Shown here: piece by piece, positions 43,346 to 55,245 of the stretch
How the letters are laid out: each line of letters begins with the position of its first letter
Numbering within the stretch: position 1 is the stretch's first letter
NCBI GenBank assembly: GCA_013368325.1
Contig: JAACJK010000163.1
Location: 868,001-932,000, forward strand
Source: Ephemerocybe angulata
Lineage: Eukaryota; Basidiomycota; Agaricomycetes; Agaricales; Psathyrellaceae
Reading direction: 5' to 3'
DNA length: 64,000 nucleotides
Made by a program: the position numbers and the translations under genes
Notes under the pieces: model-generated
The model's input: the letters and a program-made list of their open reading frames with translations, nothing else
Told to the model about the DNA's origin: nothing
The model's database searches: none

Positions 43346-45622
43346 TTCCTAAAACCCACGCCCACGTCCTCGGATCGGGTGTGGAACCACCAGTGAAGGA
43401 CGACCTCCTTCGCAATCTTTCCTTGTATCGTTGTTTCTCGTCTCGTGTCTCTTTGCTTTGTCCATGCTGTCCGTCGTCGCCACATCTTGCTTCTCTCTCA
43501 CTCCTCAATTCTGTATAGTATTGATCCCCCCGCATCTTGTGCCTGCGAGCCTGTCTCGCTTGCACGTCCGCTCTTTTACCGCCGCACTCCTTGATACCCT
43601 CCCTCCCTCCCTCCTACCTACCTATATCACCCTTTAGTATACCATCCTTGTTAACTTCGACCTTCTTCTTGCCCTTCCTTGAAGTGCCTCTTTCTATTTC
43701 CCCCTCAACCATAACATCATACTCCTAAACCCTTTTTAAAGAGTAATATAAACTGCATAGTTTTTTGGGCAAGTTGGCGACGTTTCTTCTTCTGCTTCCA
43801 TTCGATTCGAATTTGAATTCGATGATTATCTCCTGTTTTATATCTATACCAATACTGTCGGTCGGGAGGGGCATGCCACTGGATTACTACTACTACCTAT
43901 TACCTGTTTTATCTCTACCTACTACCTACCTCTGTATATTTTGCCCGTCCCGGCCGCCGATGGTCTTTGTTTCGATAGTTTTTCGCCTTCCTTTTTCTTT
44001 TCGCTTCGATTTCTTGTTGGCGTTGGCTCGTTCAGGCTGCACGGCTTGCGAGCTCGTTTGGCGTTCGTTCATCCACCTCCTTGCTTCCTTCCATCCTTCT
44101 ATCCATTCTTCGCTGCTACTATTGCCGCATTGGCTTTCGTCTTCTTCACTGAAGATAGGCTTGGCTCCACGCAGCTTGGATGTATGATGCAGTGGAAGGG
44201 AGCAGGCGCCCTCTGGGCGTCGGGTGGCATGAATCCATGGCGTCGGACGGTCTTCGTACGGTCGTGTGGCTATTGCACATAGACGGATGGACGGCCAACG
44301 CCCCCTTGTACTACCTATTTCACATTTTCACTTCTTTCCTTTCGATCCTGTTCTACCACAGCAAATATGCGGGCTCCGGCACGCCTGCCTCGATCCAACC
44401 ATCGTATTACTTATCTATGCAATATGCCACCCCCAACCCCCCCTCTCAGCTTTCGGTTTGACTCGTATATAGACTATTCTAAAACGTAACGCATTATGCC
44501 AATGGATCTCTCTCACTCTCTCTCTCAATTATATAGAACGCAATCATAGCTACGGGTTCCTTGGATTTGGTATGTAGCGGAAAATAGATGAATGAATAGG
44601 TATTGGATAAAGGAGGTTCTAGGATTGGCCAAGTCTTAGTTGGTCTTTCCGGTGCTTGAGGAGACCCGGATGGCGTGCGGCTTGGGCGATTCGGAAAGGA
44701 CCCTGTCTTAACTTATGTTTTTTAACATGTCTTGGGGGTGGGAGCATTACAGCCGCTGAGGTACGCATTCATGAGGTGAGGCGGTTCGGGGATGCGAGGG
44801 GTGGGTACGGGCCATGTGTTTTTCGGGGTTGGACCTTCGTTGAGGTAACCCTCCTCTTGGTGGGCAACATACGGTGACGGTAACATGTCGTAAAATTACT
44901 GAAGAAACAGAGTGAAATCTTCGAGCGGAGGAGACGTATTTATGGCACACGGGCGGTGGGTGGTGTCATTCTAGCACGATTGAAATTTGAGCCAGGGGGC
45001 TACCGCGTTACCTTACTCTAGAACCCGAAATGCCCGATGGAGGTGTGTGTCGCCGCCGGGGGTGAGGATTTCTGGAAGATTTCACGAGCCTTTTGCCTGC
45101 ATGGTCCCCGTGCGAGATTAGATAGCGGTGTCCGCTTTGCCCGTGGGTCAGGCGCCCAAGGTTTCGCCGAGCTATCTGGGTCAAGGCCCGCCCTATCTGG
45201 ACTTTAGAATGGCGCTCTCATTACTTAATCCCCATTATTCAAGCGTCGCATCTACATCGTTGTCCTCGACCCCTGTCCGCCAAAATGCATCGACGCGACG
45301 CGCCCGAGTCCGAAGTCACATGACGCGGGCATCAGCACCACGTGCTCTACGTCACCGGCGCCTCACCGCGGCGCAGCGGCCTCTGAGTCGAAGCGCTGAC
45401 GATTTCATTCGCAACTTGCTCTCGCTCTTGCTTTCATACTCCTCCTGATTGCTGTCTCTCTCTTCCTCAGCGTCTACCTCTTCTTCTTCCCCTGATAGTC
45501 ATACGCGAAAATCCCGTTCGCTCTACTCACTGGTTGATTGGATTGGATTTGGATTTGGGTCTGGGTTCGTGCACCTTGTGCCAGGCATACACATACCAAA
45601 AAGTTAGGAGATTTGTGATACC
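43346..45622. other. Long intergenic region 3' of the bZIP gene
   Basis: About 2.3 kb. The left 1.1 kb is T/C-rich (many TCTTCTTTCTTCC-like runs) and may be a long bZIP 3' UTR. A CTCTCTCTCTC microsatellite lies near 44,508-44,526. No conserved frame is visible. Just before the next gene a GGATTGGATTTGGATTTGGG low-complexity stretch (45,536-45,560) occurs in the presumed 5' leader. Confidence 0.4.
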
Positions 45623-46485
45623 ATGGTCGGAGCAGGTGCGCCCTAGCTTTCTCTCTATCTGGATAGCAAAGCTAACTGGTCCTCTCCCTACCTTCCCCAT
45701 CTCGCTGTATCTCTTGAACTGCATTCGACGCGACCTATGACGAAACGAACGTCCCGGAACCCTTGCTTTTGCAAATCACAGGATGGCTATTCCTCTTCGC
45801 AGTTCTCGCTGCGGCGGGGCTGCTCTTCTGCATGGTTTTCTTCGTGCGTATACCGGCTCCCGTACACCACGACAATGCGTAGCTAACAGTTATGTCCACC
45901 CCACCCCCTCTTCCTGCCGCGACCCTGTGACGCACGCACGCGCAGATCATCATGTTCTCGGATCTGGAGTGCGACTACATCAACCCAATAGACCTCTGCA
46001 ATAAGCTCAACCAAGTACGCTATACTTCACCTACTGCGCGTCCTACCCCGCGCAACATGGAACTATCGTGACTGACCTGCGATCCATCCAGTTCGTGATA
46101 CCGGAAAACGCAGCGCACGCGCTCCTCACCCTCCTCTTCCTCCTGTCAGGCCAATGGACAGCCTGTATCCTAAACCTGCCGCTCGTAGCATGGAACGTCA
46201 ACAAGTGCGTCATTACCCCTCCCCTCGCCGCTCTGGGTCTAGTACTGAACAGGGTTTACCTTCGCAGGTTCCTCAATAAGGATCATATGTACGACGCGAC
46301 AGAAATCTTCAGGACGTTGGGAAGGCATAAGAAGGAGACATTCTTTAAGCTTGGGTTCTACCTCCTTTCGTTCTTCTACTACCTCTATAGGTGCGTCTGC
46401 CTCCCCCTCTTTCGAAGTTCTGTTCCCTGACATACCTTTTCCTCCCCGCAGAATGATCGTGGCCCTAATTGCAGAGAGCGAGTGA
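45623..46485 (+). CDS. ERV14: Cornichon-family COPII cargo receptor Erv14
   Basis: Six exons (45623-45635, 45782-45843, 45946-46014, 46092-46204, 46268-46390, 46452-46485) give 137 residues, the normal length. A 13-base first exon encodes MVGAG and splices to WLFLFAVLAAAGLLFCMVFF. Then comes IIMFSDLECDYINPIDLCNK, the family signature, and FVIPENAAHALLTLLFLLSG, NLPLVAWNVNKFLNKDHMYD, ATEIFRTLGRHKKETFFKLG and FYLLSFFYYLYRMIVALIAE. The protein spans the ER membrane and loads transmembrane cargo into COPII vesicles. All junctions keep frame, so the model is firm. Confidence 0.95.
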
Positions 46486-47464
46486 ATGGACGGATTCCAG
46501 CGATATAAGGACTTTGTGTGGATAGACGAACACTGCTGCTAGGCGCTACATAAGCGTTGCGGCTGCTACTACTGCTACTCATCTGTTTGTTGTATATAGG
46601 TTTTGGGTTGAGTGTTGTACATATCTGACCGCATGTTATGGACGCTTTGGACTGGGTTTCACAGGGGCAGGACTGCTGGGATGCTTAGCCTCGAATGCAT
46701 GGGGTAGTCCCAGCTACGGCTTTTGACTGCAAACAACGCAAGGTGTTCTTCATCTTGTATTTTGGCAAGGTGCGGGAAGCGACTGAAGCTTGAAGTCGAA
46801 TTTGCGACTGGAAGGGCAGATGTGTAATCGCTATTCTTGTGTAGGCTGAAACTCGTTTCGAACACGACTGTGAAAACTTCGTTGGCGGTTTCGTGATGTG
46901 TTTGAAGGGAAGCAAGTGATACTGTTGTAGATCTTTCAGAAATAAAACATCGAGCAGAAGCAAGTTCATGTAGTGCAGCAAATTCCATTGCTTCAGACTG
47001 TACAAGTAAAGAAGACAAGTGCATCTAACTTATAAGAGAATGTACGAACCACCGACCCATCCTCCCTCCCGCAAAGTATCGGAAGACAAGATAAAAGGGT
47101 ACTAAGACGTCCGAAAGTTTCTCAGAACACGGCCTGACACTCGAACGACTGCGTGGGACCCTCTGGCGTGAACCAGCGAGATGCAGTTATGAGCAACATG
47201 GGGAGAGATGGCCGTGCTGCCGCACGAAGAAAAAAGCGTTGCCCGCTCCTCACAGGTTTATATACCCAAAGAACGTGGGAACGTGTCACGCATTTGATGT
47301 CTTTGATCCGGGCCCTCGGCTTGTAAGTAATGTGCCATCAGCATCATCGCCGCCCGAGCAGAGCTTGCCTGACGGCGACGACCAACTGGCCGTTGTTAAT
47401 GAACCCCCAAGCCGCTAGCCTCGGTCTGAGTCGACGACGAGCATAGTCCCAACTCCCCTCCGAA
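46486..47464. other. Intergenic region upstream of the VanZ-like gene
   Basis: About 980 bases without a convincing gene. A 121-codon minus-strand frame (46659-47024) lacks known features. A TATA-like TTTATATACCC at about 47,257-47,267 lies roughly 200 bases before the VanZ-like ATG and could serve its promoter. Confidence 0.4.
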
Positions 47465-48566
47465 ATGCCGCCCTCATCCACCTCGCGAGTCAAGAAATGG
47501 CTTCACAGGTTGTCCAAGTCGATCATGAAGTCACATCATCTCCAGATACCAAAGTATAACCTTCCCATTCGCTTTCGTCCAGTGAGTAACACTGCAAGGT
47601 TGCGAGGAGTACAGAACTGAATAATATGTAGTGGTTCCTGGCCTTCACGGTCCTCATCATGGTGCTCCTAGCGTTCCTGGGGTTCACCAACTTCTCAAGA
47701 TCATTACCCTTGAACGACACCATGCTCCATTTCTTCTGCTTCACCATCGCCACAGGCGTATTCTACTGGATCATGGACGTCGACGAGTGAGTATCAGTAT
47801 GCCCACAACCACTCGCTTGGCTCTAACGGGGGTTGCAGGAGCGCCAGGCGGATATGGTTTTGGCGGCATTGCGGTCTCATGTTCACCGCCTTTGTATGCT
47901 TCTTCTGCGGCGGCATACTCAGTGAGATCGTGCAGGCAGCCCTTCCAGTACGCACCTCATCTCCCCTCGACCTCAAATAACTCTGACCTACACGGCATCC
48001 GCAGTATAGACAGTTTGAGATGATTATAGTTGTGGTGAGTAATCATTGTCGCATTACCCGGGCACGAGCCGTGCCGATACGCACAACGAAACTGGTTACT
48101 GACGGTCCCCGAACACAGGCTAACATCTCCGGCTCGTCCCTTGGACTTCTTATCTCCTACTACCTCGAGAAATACTACCGACGGAGAAGAGAGGTGAATC
48201 CAGCGAGGTTCCTCCTCCCAAGCTGCCCTAACTCAACGTCTTTCTCCGCAGATTGCAAGACTGTACCGGCCTCTGAACCCAGAGTACTCAGACGGAGAAG
48301 ACGAGGATGACGAGCTGAGCAGCGCGTTCCTCCTTCCAACTCACAGCCCATTGGTTCCGCCAAGGACCGCAAAAGGCAAGACTGTCCGTTTCGCCGAAGC
48401 GAATCCATGGAACGAGCGCGAAGACGTGTTCAACATCGGAGACGATAGCGACGACGAAAACGCACCTCTAGCAGGTACCAGCAGCAACGGAAAGGTGCCT
48501 CAGCCTCACAAACAGGCGGTGCCCGAGCACTCCGACAAGAAAGTGAAACCAGACGCAGACCCGTAG
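47465..48566 (+). CDS. VanZ-like membrane protein
   Basis: Several small exons. Exon 1 (47465-47581) encodes a basic N-terminus ending NLPIRFRP. The next exon from 47632 has WFLAFTVLIMVLLAFLGFTN and MLHFFCFTIATGVFYWIMDV, two membrane helices. The third part reads SARRIWFWRHCGLMFTAFVC then GGILSEIVQAALP, and the fourth helix is ANISGSSLGLLISYYLEKYY. This four-helix layout with a conserved D-E at the end of helix 2 and GG-SE-Q before helix 4 fits the VanZ-like family, widespread in fungi with unknown role. The tail of about 100 residues is soluble, acidic and basic by turns (KTVRFAEANPWNEREDVF), ending at 48566. Confidence 0.8.
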
Positions 48567-48608
48567 CCAGACCTGACTGCGAAAGTGTGCTCCATGTTTC
48601 CATATAGT

Positions 48609-51074
48609 CTATTTTCTATCGGCCGTCCCTCCTGTTGTACCGACCTGCTTGACCTCTGCGTCCAGCCGCTGAACCTCATCTCGTAGCTTCGCCACATCAC
48701 CCTCTCGCTGTGCGATAAGATGTGTAAACCCCTTCTTCGTCGCTTGGGCCACGCCCCCGACCTGTTGCTGGATGCACCGGTCCAGCGTCGTCTAGCAAGA
48801 AAACAAGTCAGCCTGCCTACTCAGCCCTAGTTATTAGCCATAATGACATACCCGCAAGTCTCTATCAAGCCCGTCTCCCACCCGCCGCCAGTCCTCCCAC
48901 CACTTCCGCTTTCCTTTTTCCCACCGGCCAACAGCCCACCGGACGCTGGCGACGGCGCTTAGAGCGCCCAGCCCCATAGCAGTCGCGGGTTCCAGACCCA
49001 AACTACCAAGCAGGCCTTCACCGCTTCCCACAAGCCAGCCCATCCACCCTACCCAACCGAGTCCAGCACCTCCAACGATACCGCCAGACATCCCGAGAAC
49101 GGCTTTCTGCACGATGACGTGCAGTCGCGTCGTAGGGAACTCGATGATCTGGTTCCGGCGCGCGTAGATGGGTCCGGTGAGTGAGTTCGTGGTGAGCCGG
49201 TGCTGGGGCAGGGTCTCCAGTTGCAGAAGGGAGTTTCGGAGGACGTTGGTCGGCAGGATGCGATGTTTCGAGAGAAGGCTAAACGAGGCGTTGGTGAGCT
49301 CGGTCTGTATCGAGTGGAGTTCCCCAGTGTGCACTAGAAGCTGTGTTTATAGAAGGTCGGACGGCAGGATAGGCGGACATTCGTTAGATTAGCGCCGTCA
49401 TATCTGGAGTAATGTTTATTGCTATGTGCATACCTTGCGTTCGAGTTCGGGACACCATGTTCGCTGGAGAGCAGCCGCTACGTGCGTCGTAATCTCATCG
49501 ACGCGAAGGACCATCCTCCACCATGTAAAGCGCGACATGACCTCCTTCATCTGACCCTCCGCTATCCGGACCGACTCCGCGACCTCGTTATAACGGCGCT
49601 TCGTGTTCGGAGGCCCGGCGGACGTTGACAGAGCAGAGGTAGACGGCCCGAGGAAGTCGAGTTCCACGCGGGCCCGGACTTCTTGTAGACGGTCGTTTAG
49701 CCTGCTGGCATCGATGTGGGCCGCGTCGAGGAGGGTCTTGATCTCTGCCAGGGAGGATTGGCAGTGGGACAACGCGTCTTGGATTCGGGCGAGTGCGAAT
49801 TTGGCTCGCAGGGCGTCGGACTGGCCATTGGAAGGTGCGTCATTCGGTAGGCGGAGGATGGATTCGAGGGTCCGAGTGACGGCGGAGACGTTGGAGCCGC
49901 TAAAGGCGTCCTGGAATCTCTGGACGACGAGTGAGGATGTCGGGTTTGTCCGGAGGAGGGTTATGGCGTCTGCCGCGCGCTTAGGGTCGGCGAGGAGGAT
50001 GGTGGGTTTGGGTGCGTGTTCGGGGACGGGGGAGAGTAGATGGTCTAGGTCTATGGTCTGAGTTGGGGTGGTGGTGACGATGAGGATCGTGTTGCTCGGG
50101 AGGGGTGTTGAGAGGAGCGTATGGAGGGAGGTGACGAGGGGGTTGCAGAGGAGGATGGGGATGTCTGCTTCGTAGAGTTTTGAGAGGACGGAGTCGGGTA
50201 TGGAGCTAGGCTTGTGTTGAGGCGTGGGCGAGGATGCGCGGAGCTCGGTGAGCTCTACTGGGGCAGGGAATTGTTGGAGGTAGGAAGTTGGGAGTTCGAT
50301 GGTGCTGCCCTCTGCCAGCGCCTCTGGTCCGTAGCTAGATATACAGTCTAAGTGAAGAGTACCTGTGAGCATATAACATAAGGAACGCACGAGATGGTAA
50401 GGCTGTCGCCAGGAGCGTTGTTCCAGCGGTCCCGTAGGACCTCAATCTGCGCATCGCTACTGCCCAGGGGATTGGATAATAGAGCTGTCACGAAATCCTC
50501 TGAACCAGATTGCTCATCCACGCCGTATACTATTCGATGTGCACATGTCAGTCAAAGTGCAGTAAGAGCAGGTATGAGACCGCATACCGGCCAGCCGAAC
50601 AGGTCGAGGGGTTGACGCTGAGAGGTCGTCGTACACATTGGACATAATCTTGTCCCAGGTATCCGACTTCACAGCCCTCCCCTCCCGCACCGACGCGGGT
50701 CCATACTCCAAAACCTGCGGCAGTAGCTTCGAAGTCTTGTGCAACAGCGTCAGAGGAGCCTGGCGAGTCAAGATACCTGTGTTGGCAGCACCACTGCTGC
50801 TCTTGCTCCTCAGGTTGACATTGTTGTTCGAGGTTGCAGTTGGGCCTGCTGCCCCCGTCGACAGCGCCCTTCGGAGTGTGGGTTTCTTGGAGCAGGGGCT
50901 CTTCGCGAGTCCGGTGGATAGTGTCCGCGTCGTGCTACGGAGTGAACATCTTGCCATTGAGAGCGATGCCGAGCGGGCACAGATGAAGACGCGCTGGAGC
51001 GGAGTGGGTCGGTACACGCCAGCGGGGACAGGCGGCCCGGCTACCCGTCTGCTCAGAGAGTTTGGAGAGGGCAA
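48609..51074 (-). CDS. Mmc1-like fungal mitochondrial inner-membrane protein
   Basis: Several exons. The frame opens at 51074, but the in-frame ATG at 50957 (MARCSLRSTTRTLSTGLAKS) gives a better mitochondrial presequence and is my preferred start. The middle (about 50,390-49,430) is an alpha/beta region with DIPILLCNPLVTSLHTLLST and TTPTQTIDLDHLL, then helices with SLAEIKTLLDAAHIDASRLN. The C-terminal exon has LVHTGELHSIQTELTNASFS, a Gly/Trp-rich double membrane segment (GGIVGGAGLGWVGWMGWLVG; ATAMGLGALSAVASVRWAVG), then KWWEDWRRVGDGLDRDLR and a coiled-coil end. This layout resembles fungal Mmc1, described as a dynamin-like mitochondrial protein. I hold the family name at moderate confidence. 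Only 42 bases separate its stop from that of the VanZ-like gene. Confidence 0.65.
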
Positions 51075-51320
51075 GGAGAAGTTTGCCTACAGGGTTAAGG
51101 CAGAAATACTAAGGGTTTAGAGGTAATTGCATAAGTATAGTATGTAAACAGCATGAGAGACAGCTATTATGCGAGCCCAAACGCTAAGTTTACGCGCTCA
51201 TCCCAGAAAACCAATTGGAGCCAGCGCACAGAGGATAACTTGAATGGTGTAACATCTGAGAAAGAGCCATTTTCAAGTATCCGCGTAAATAGAAAATAGG
51301 AGTGAGAAGGGAAGCAGCGA

Positions 51321-52618
51321 TTAATTCAGCGTCTGCAATTTCATCCACTCCTTGTCGTTGGCATTGAAGTCCACACCCTTCGCCTTCCACCATGCCCTAG
51401 CACCCTCACCACCCCCAATAGCATCCTCCAGAGCCTCCTCGATATCGCACATCCGATATGGAATCGGGAGCCCCGACTTATCCCACCACTCCAGAACCTC
51501 CGGCCGATTGTGCCTCGTCGCCCCAATCAAGGCGTCCTGTTCAAACGTTATCTGCAGTCCGCTTCCCAGCCACCACTGCAGCACTTCCACCTTCCCATGG
51601 CAGCTCGCATGCTGCAGCGCAAGCTTATCATACTTGAACTCCAGTTGTGACGTCGCCCACCATTCCAACACCTCCACATGTCCTGCCATGCTCGCCATAT
51701 CCATGACCCGGCCGATCTTCAGTGCCACCCCCTTCGTCTTGTGCTGCTCTTTCCACCAGTCGAGAACCGCAATCTGGTTCTTCGCACTGGCGTATTCGAG
51801 CGCTGCTTCGGTGTATTCGAACGGATGCCCGTAGCTGTTCAGCCACCAGTCGAGCGAACCTAGCTGCCCGTTCCGCGAAGCCTGATCGACAGCTTCCTGT
51901 ATAGATTTGACGCTCGGTGATGGGATGAGGCCCGGATGCTGCTCAAAGACATGTTTCCACCACGAAAGGATCTTCACTCGCCCGTACCGCGAGGCTTTTA
52001 TTGGGATGAGACCGTCCTTGAACACCTGCAGAAACATATCGCGGTGCTGAGCAAGGAAGTATTCCAGAACATTCTCGTATCCGAGTCGTATCGCGAGGAC
52101 TGCTCCTAGTGGTGTGAGGGGGTTGGTGGGGGATGGGTGCGCCTCGCGAATATTCCGGATGCGGCCTGTAAGGACTGCGAAGTCTGTCCTCGATGCCCGA
52201 GACCAGTCCAACGGTCGAGTTAAGTTTGTGGGGACACCAACGGCTCTCGATAGCTCCCAGTCGCCAAGGTGGTCCATGATATCTGCGATGAGTTCAACAG
52301 GCAGGTCCGTCCTCAGCTTGGATCGTGCCTTTTGGGTGCCTTTACACGGCTCGGATAGCTGGGTTCCGGATGTAGACCTGAGGTTGTGTGCGGCATTTGG
52401 GATGTGGTAGCTATGCAGATCATGGTTTGAGAGACGGGAGACGAGATCCTGGTGTGTTCCCGTAGTGGGGAGGTTCCGGACTTTGAGGAAGAGGGTGAGC
52501 TCGGAGTGGGTGAGTCTCGAGTACGCTTTGTGAACTTGTTCTAGAGGCGACAATTCATTCTGTGCGGAGCTTTAGAACAGCCAGGATAGAGGTTGGAAAG
52601 GATACTGACCACCGCCAT
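51321..52618 (-). CDS. SAP-domain protein with Trp-Trp ankyrin-like repeats
   Basis: Two exons: 52618-52610 (just 9 bases, MAV) and 52559-51321, giving 415 residues. A GTCAGT donor and CACAG acceptor support the micro first exon, which keeps frame into NELSPLEQVHKAYSRLTHSE. The next part resembles a SAP motif (LTLFLKVRNLPTTGTHQDLV). LPVELIADIMDHLGDWELSR is F-box-like. From about residue 150 the protein is built of repeats of about 33-38 residues ending in (V/I)L(D/E/Q/S)WW: ILSWWK, SLDWWLN, VLDWWKE, VLEWWAT, VLQWWLG, VLEWWDK. These look like degenerate ankyrin repeats. Basidiomycetes have many such proteins. A ubiquitin-ligase adaptor role is inference. Confidence 0.75.
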
Positions 52619-53786
52619 TCACTTCGAAGATGGAGGTTGTGGGGAATAAGGTGCAGGGCATGGCGCCAAGCGAGTTTCCAGATCTCTTGCCCGTAACCAC
52701 GTGCACTAACCCCAGATTCATTCTTTCCTCATCTCTCGATCCAGCCACGACCAGGCTGCAACCAGCTTGTGTCCAGAAGAGAGAAAAAACAATGGACTCT
52801 GCTTCCATCGCAACGGTTCTTCCCCAATACAAGATAATACAGATAATACCCAACACACTCTTGATCGCTGCACATGTGTCTATGAAATGATACGCAGTCT
52901 TTCGATATGAGGTGCAAGTTCCTCCCAAGCATCCAGATCAACCTCTACATAGTCTCCCTCTGCTTCACCAACGAACAGAACCTGCAAAAACAAGGGCCTG
53001 GGAGAGCTCAAGAGGCCAAATTTGCTTTTCAAATACAGAAATGCATTCTATGTCGCGCGCCAAGGGGCTTTAGCCACGAAGAGAACTCCGAATCAATAAA
53101 ATAACACCAACCCTTCCGTTCATCGAGGCCATTCGTTTCCTTCCAAGCGCCATAATCCGACCCTCCCATTCGACGAAGATTGGCTTCGTCGACATTGGCG
53201 ACATGGAAGCTGCCTCAATAAGCGCCTCCAGCGCCTCTCCGATCCCCGCGGCGATATTGTTGCTGGACACCTTCAGACTGCTTATGGGATCGCTGGGAAC
53301 ATTGCTGCCCATGTTTACTGTATTGATGCTAGGCGATCTTGAAGAAGCAAGTGGGGGAGGTGCGTTAGCAGGGTGACTTGCCATGCGACCAGCAACCGAC
53401 ATCGCCGAGGTGGAAGTTGTGAAGAGAAAGGTAAACTTCAACCAACGGTGACCGTTGAAGTAGCAGGGTCGCACGTTATGTTACTGTTCGCGGAATATGA
53501 AAAGAACCGTGATGAGGAGACGCTTCTGAGGGTGCAAAAAAGAAGAATGACTAGAAGTGTGCGGGTGCGGGCATATAACAGCGGCAATAAACCGTCTCCT
53601 GGCTCGGCGCACTCTCACCACCACGACTTGCGGGATGGATCACAAATCCCCCTGCCTTGCGTCCCGAACAACGGCGTTACCTGCGAGATGTGGACCGTTT
53701 ATACAGAACGGAGGTTTTGCTGTACCCCTGTGACACACAGGTACAGGGGGGCGGGTATCTCCCGAGCTCTTATCAGCCTCCGAGAA
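52619..53786. other. Intergenic region between SAP/WW and coiled-coil genes
   Basis: About 1.2 kb. A 134-codon minus-strand frame at 53070-53474 is Ser/Met-rich with a short hydrophobic helix (IAAGIGEALEALIEAASM). It has no known domain and I do not accept it as a gene without transcripts. No repeat or RNA gene is visible. Confidence 0.35.
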
Positions 53787-54967
53787 TCAGCTGTCTGGGT
53801 TTGTCACATTCATCGACGGATTAGAAGCTACATTCACCCCTGGCGTCACAGAAAACGGGGTAAGCAGATACCCTATACGAAGGCACCCATAACGCGACTC
53901 ACCTATATGAACGAGGAACGTCCTGAAGTTGACCTCCAAGTCATCGGAATCCACAAGTCCGTAATCTCTGATCAAGGCTTTGGCCGTGTCGACTTGTGTG
54001 CAGGATTAGCGCCCATGAGATAAAGTAAAACCTTTAACTTGCATGACTTACGATCGTATGCAAGTAGAGAGCATATATCTGCTGGGTATAACTTGCTCTT
54101 TTCCCCTTCTGGGGTCAGGATTACGGCTAACGGCGCGTACAAGTCTGTCACCTGGAGCAACGCGTTCGACATCCTCGACTCCCTTACAGAGAACTATGAG
54201 TTCTCGATGAATTGCATCGGACGGCGGGCAAATTGCACCTACGAATTCTGTAATGCGGTCTTCACTTCGCGAATCTGCCCTTTTAAGTCTTCCGCCTGTT
54301 GCTTCAGTGCAACTGGGATGTACTCCTGGAGTTGCTGGTCGATTTGAACTTGGACCTGGGAGATGAGGGACCCTCTAACAGCCTCCCTTATCTTGTCTCT
54401 GCGATACAATATCAATTCAATAAGTGTATGAACCCTACGGAGTCAACGGCACTCACTTGATCTTGTCCTGAAACTGGCTTCTGAACTCCTCTCGCAATTC
54501 TTGCTTCAACTGTTCCATCCTTTCACCGTGTACAGCATTGTGGCCTTTGAATATGTCCTGAAGTTTCTGGAGGGTAGTCGCATCCGCATTCACGCTGAGC
54601 TCAACTGTCTACAACGGCAAGCCCAGGTAAGTGTCCGCCCAGATTAAGATTATGCCAAGTCTGCCCACACTCACCGGTTTTGACTCCGCCAGCCCATTGA
54701 ATTCGTTAGACTGAGACTCCAGTTTGGCTGCATTTCCGAACCTGCGACGCAAAACGCAAACGCCATATCAGAGATACGGTTCAAGTGAGAAGTAGGAGTA
54801 TGCAGAAGAGCGTCTACTTGCAAGTTTTCCACGGTTTCCCTCATCTCACCAATCAACCTCATCTTTTGGGCTTGCTCCAGTCCATGCTCCGAATAGTGCG
54901 TCGTAGGCGTCGCGTCTCCATCGTCTTCAGTGCCATGCCTCGCCGCCTTTGACGGGTCGGACTCCAT
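53787..54967 (-). CDS. Conserved fungal coiled-coil protein, unknown function
   Basis: About seven exons. Exon 1 (54967-54818) starts MESDPSKAARHGTEDDGDAT and ends in RLIGEMRETVENLQ. FGNAAKLESQSNEFNGLAES follows, then TLQKLQDIFKGHNAVHGERM and EQLKQELREEFRSQFQDKI, and RDKIREAVRGSLISQVQVQI, DQQLQEYIPVALKQQAEDLK, GQIREVKTALQNS, a long charged coiled coil. The C-terminal part reads RMSNALLQVTDLYAPLAVIL, GEKSKLYPADICSLLAYD, then DTAKALIRDYGLVDSDDLEV and NFRTFLVHI. It ends GVNVASNPSMNVTNPDS. I recall similar unnamed proteins in other Agaricomycetes but no function. Splice sites keep frame throughout. Confidence 0.7.
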
Positions 54968-55245
54968 GAGTCTGGAGAGAGATGATAGAGGAACCGTCGA
55001 CCACTATTTCACGTCTAGCTAACCGGCAAGTTTCTAAGTAGCCTTGAAGCAACCTCGTGGCCTTCAAAACGCCCGTTTTGTTTGGCCATTCAAAACTTTA
55101 TTCCCGCACTACACGTTTAAACGTTTACAACTTATACTTCTACAACTACAGATACACCTCCAATTCAGTTTTTCTTGAGCAAGGGAAAGCGAAGCAAAGC
55201 AATGACAGCAACAATATCAGCACAGGGTCCATGGGTGAGAAGGGG

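Noticed and set aside
53070..53474. 134-codon minus-strand open frame as a gene
   Set aside because: Low-complexity Ser/Met-rich sequence, no known domain and no plausible partner exon found.
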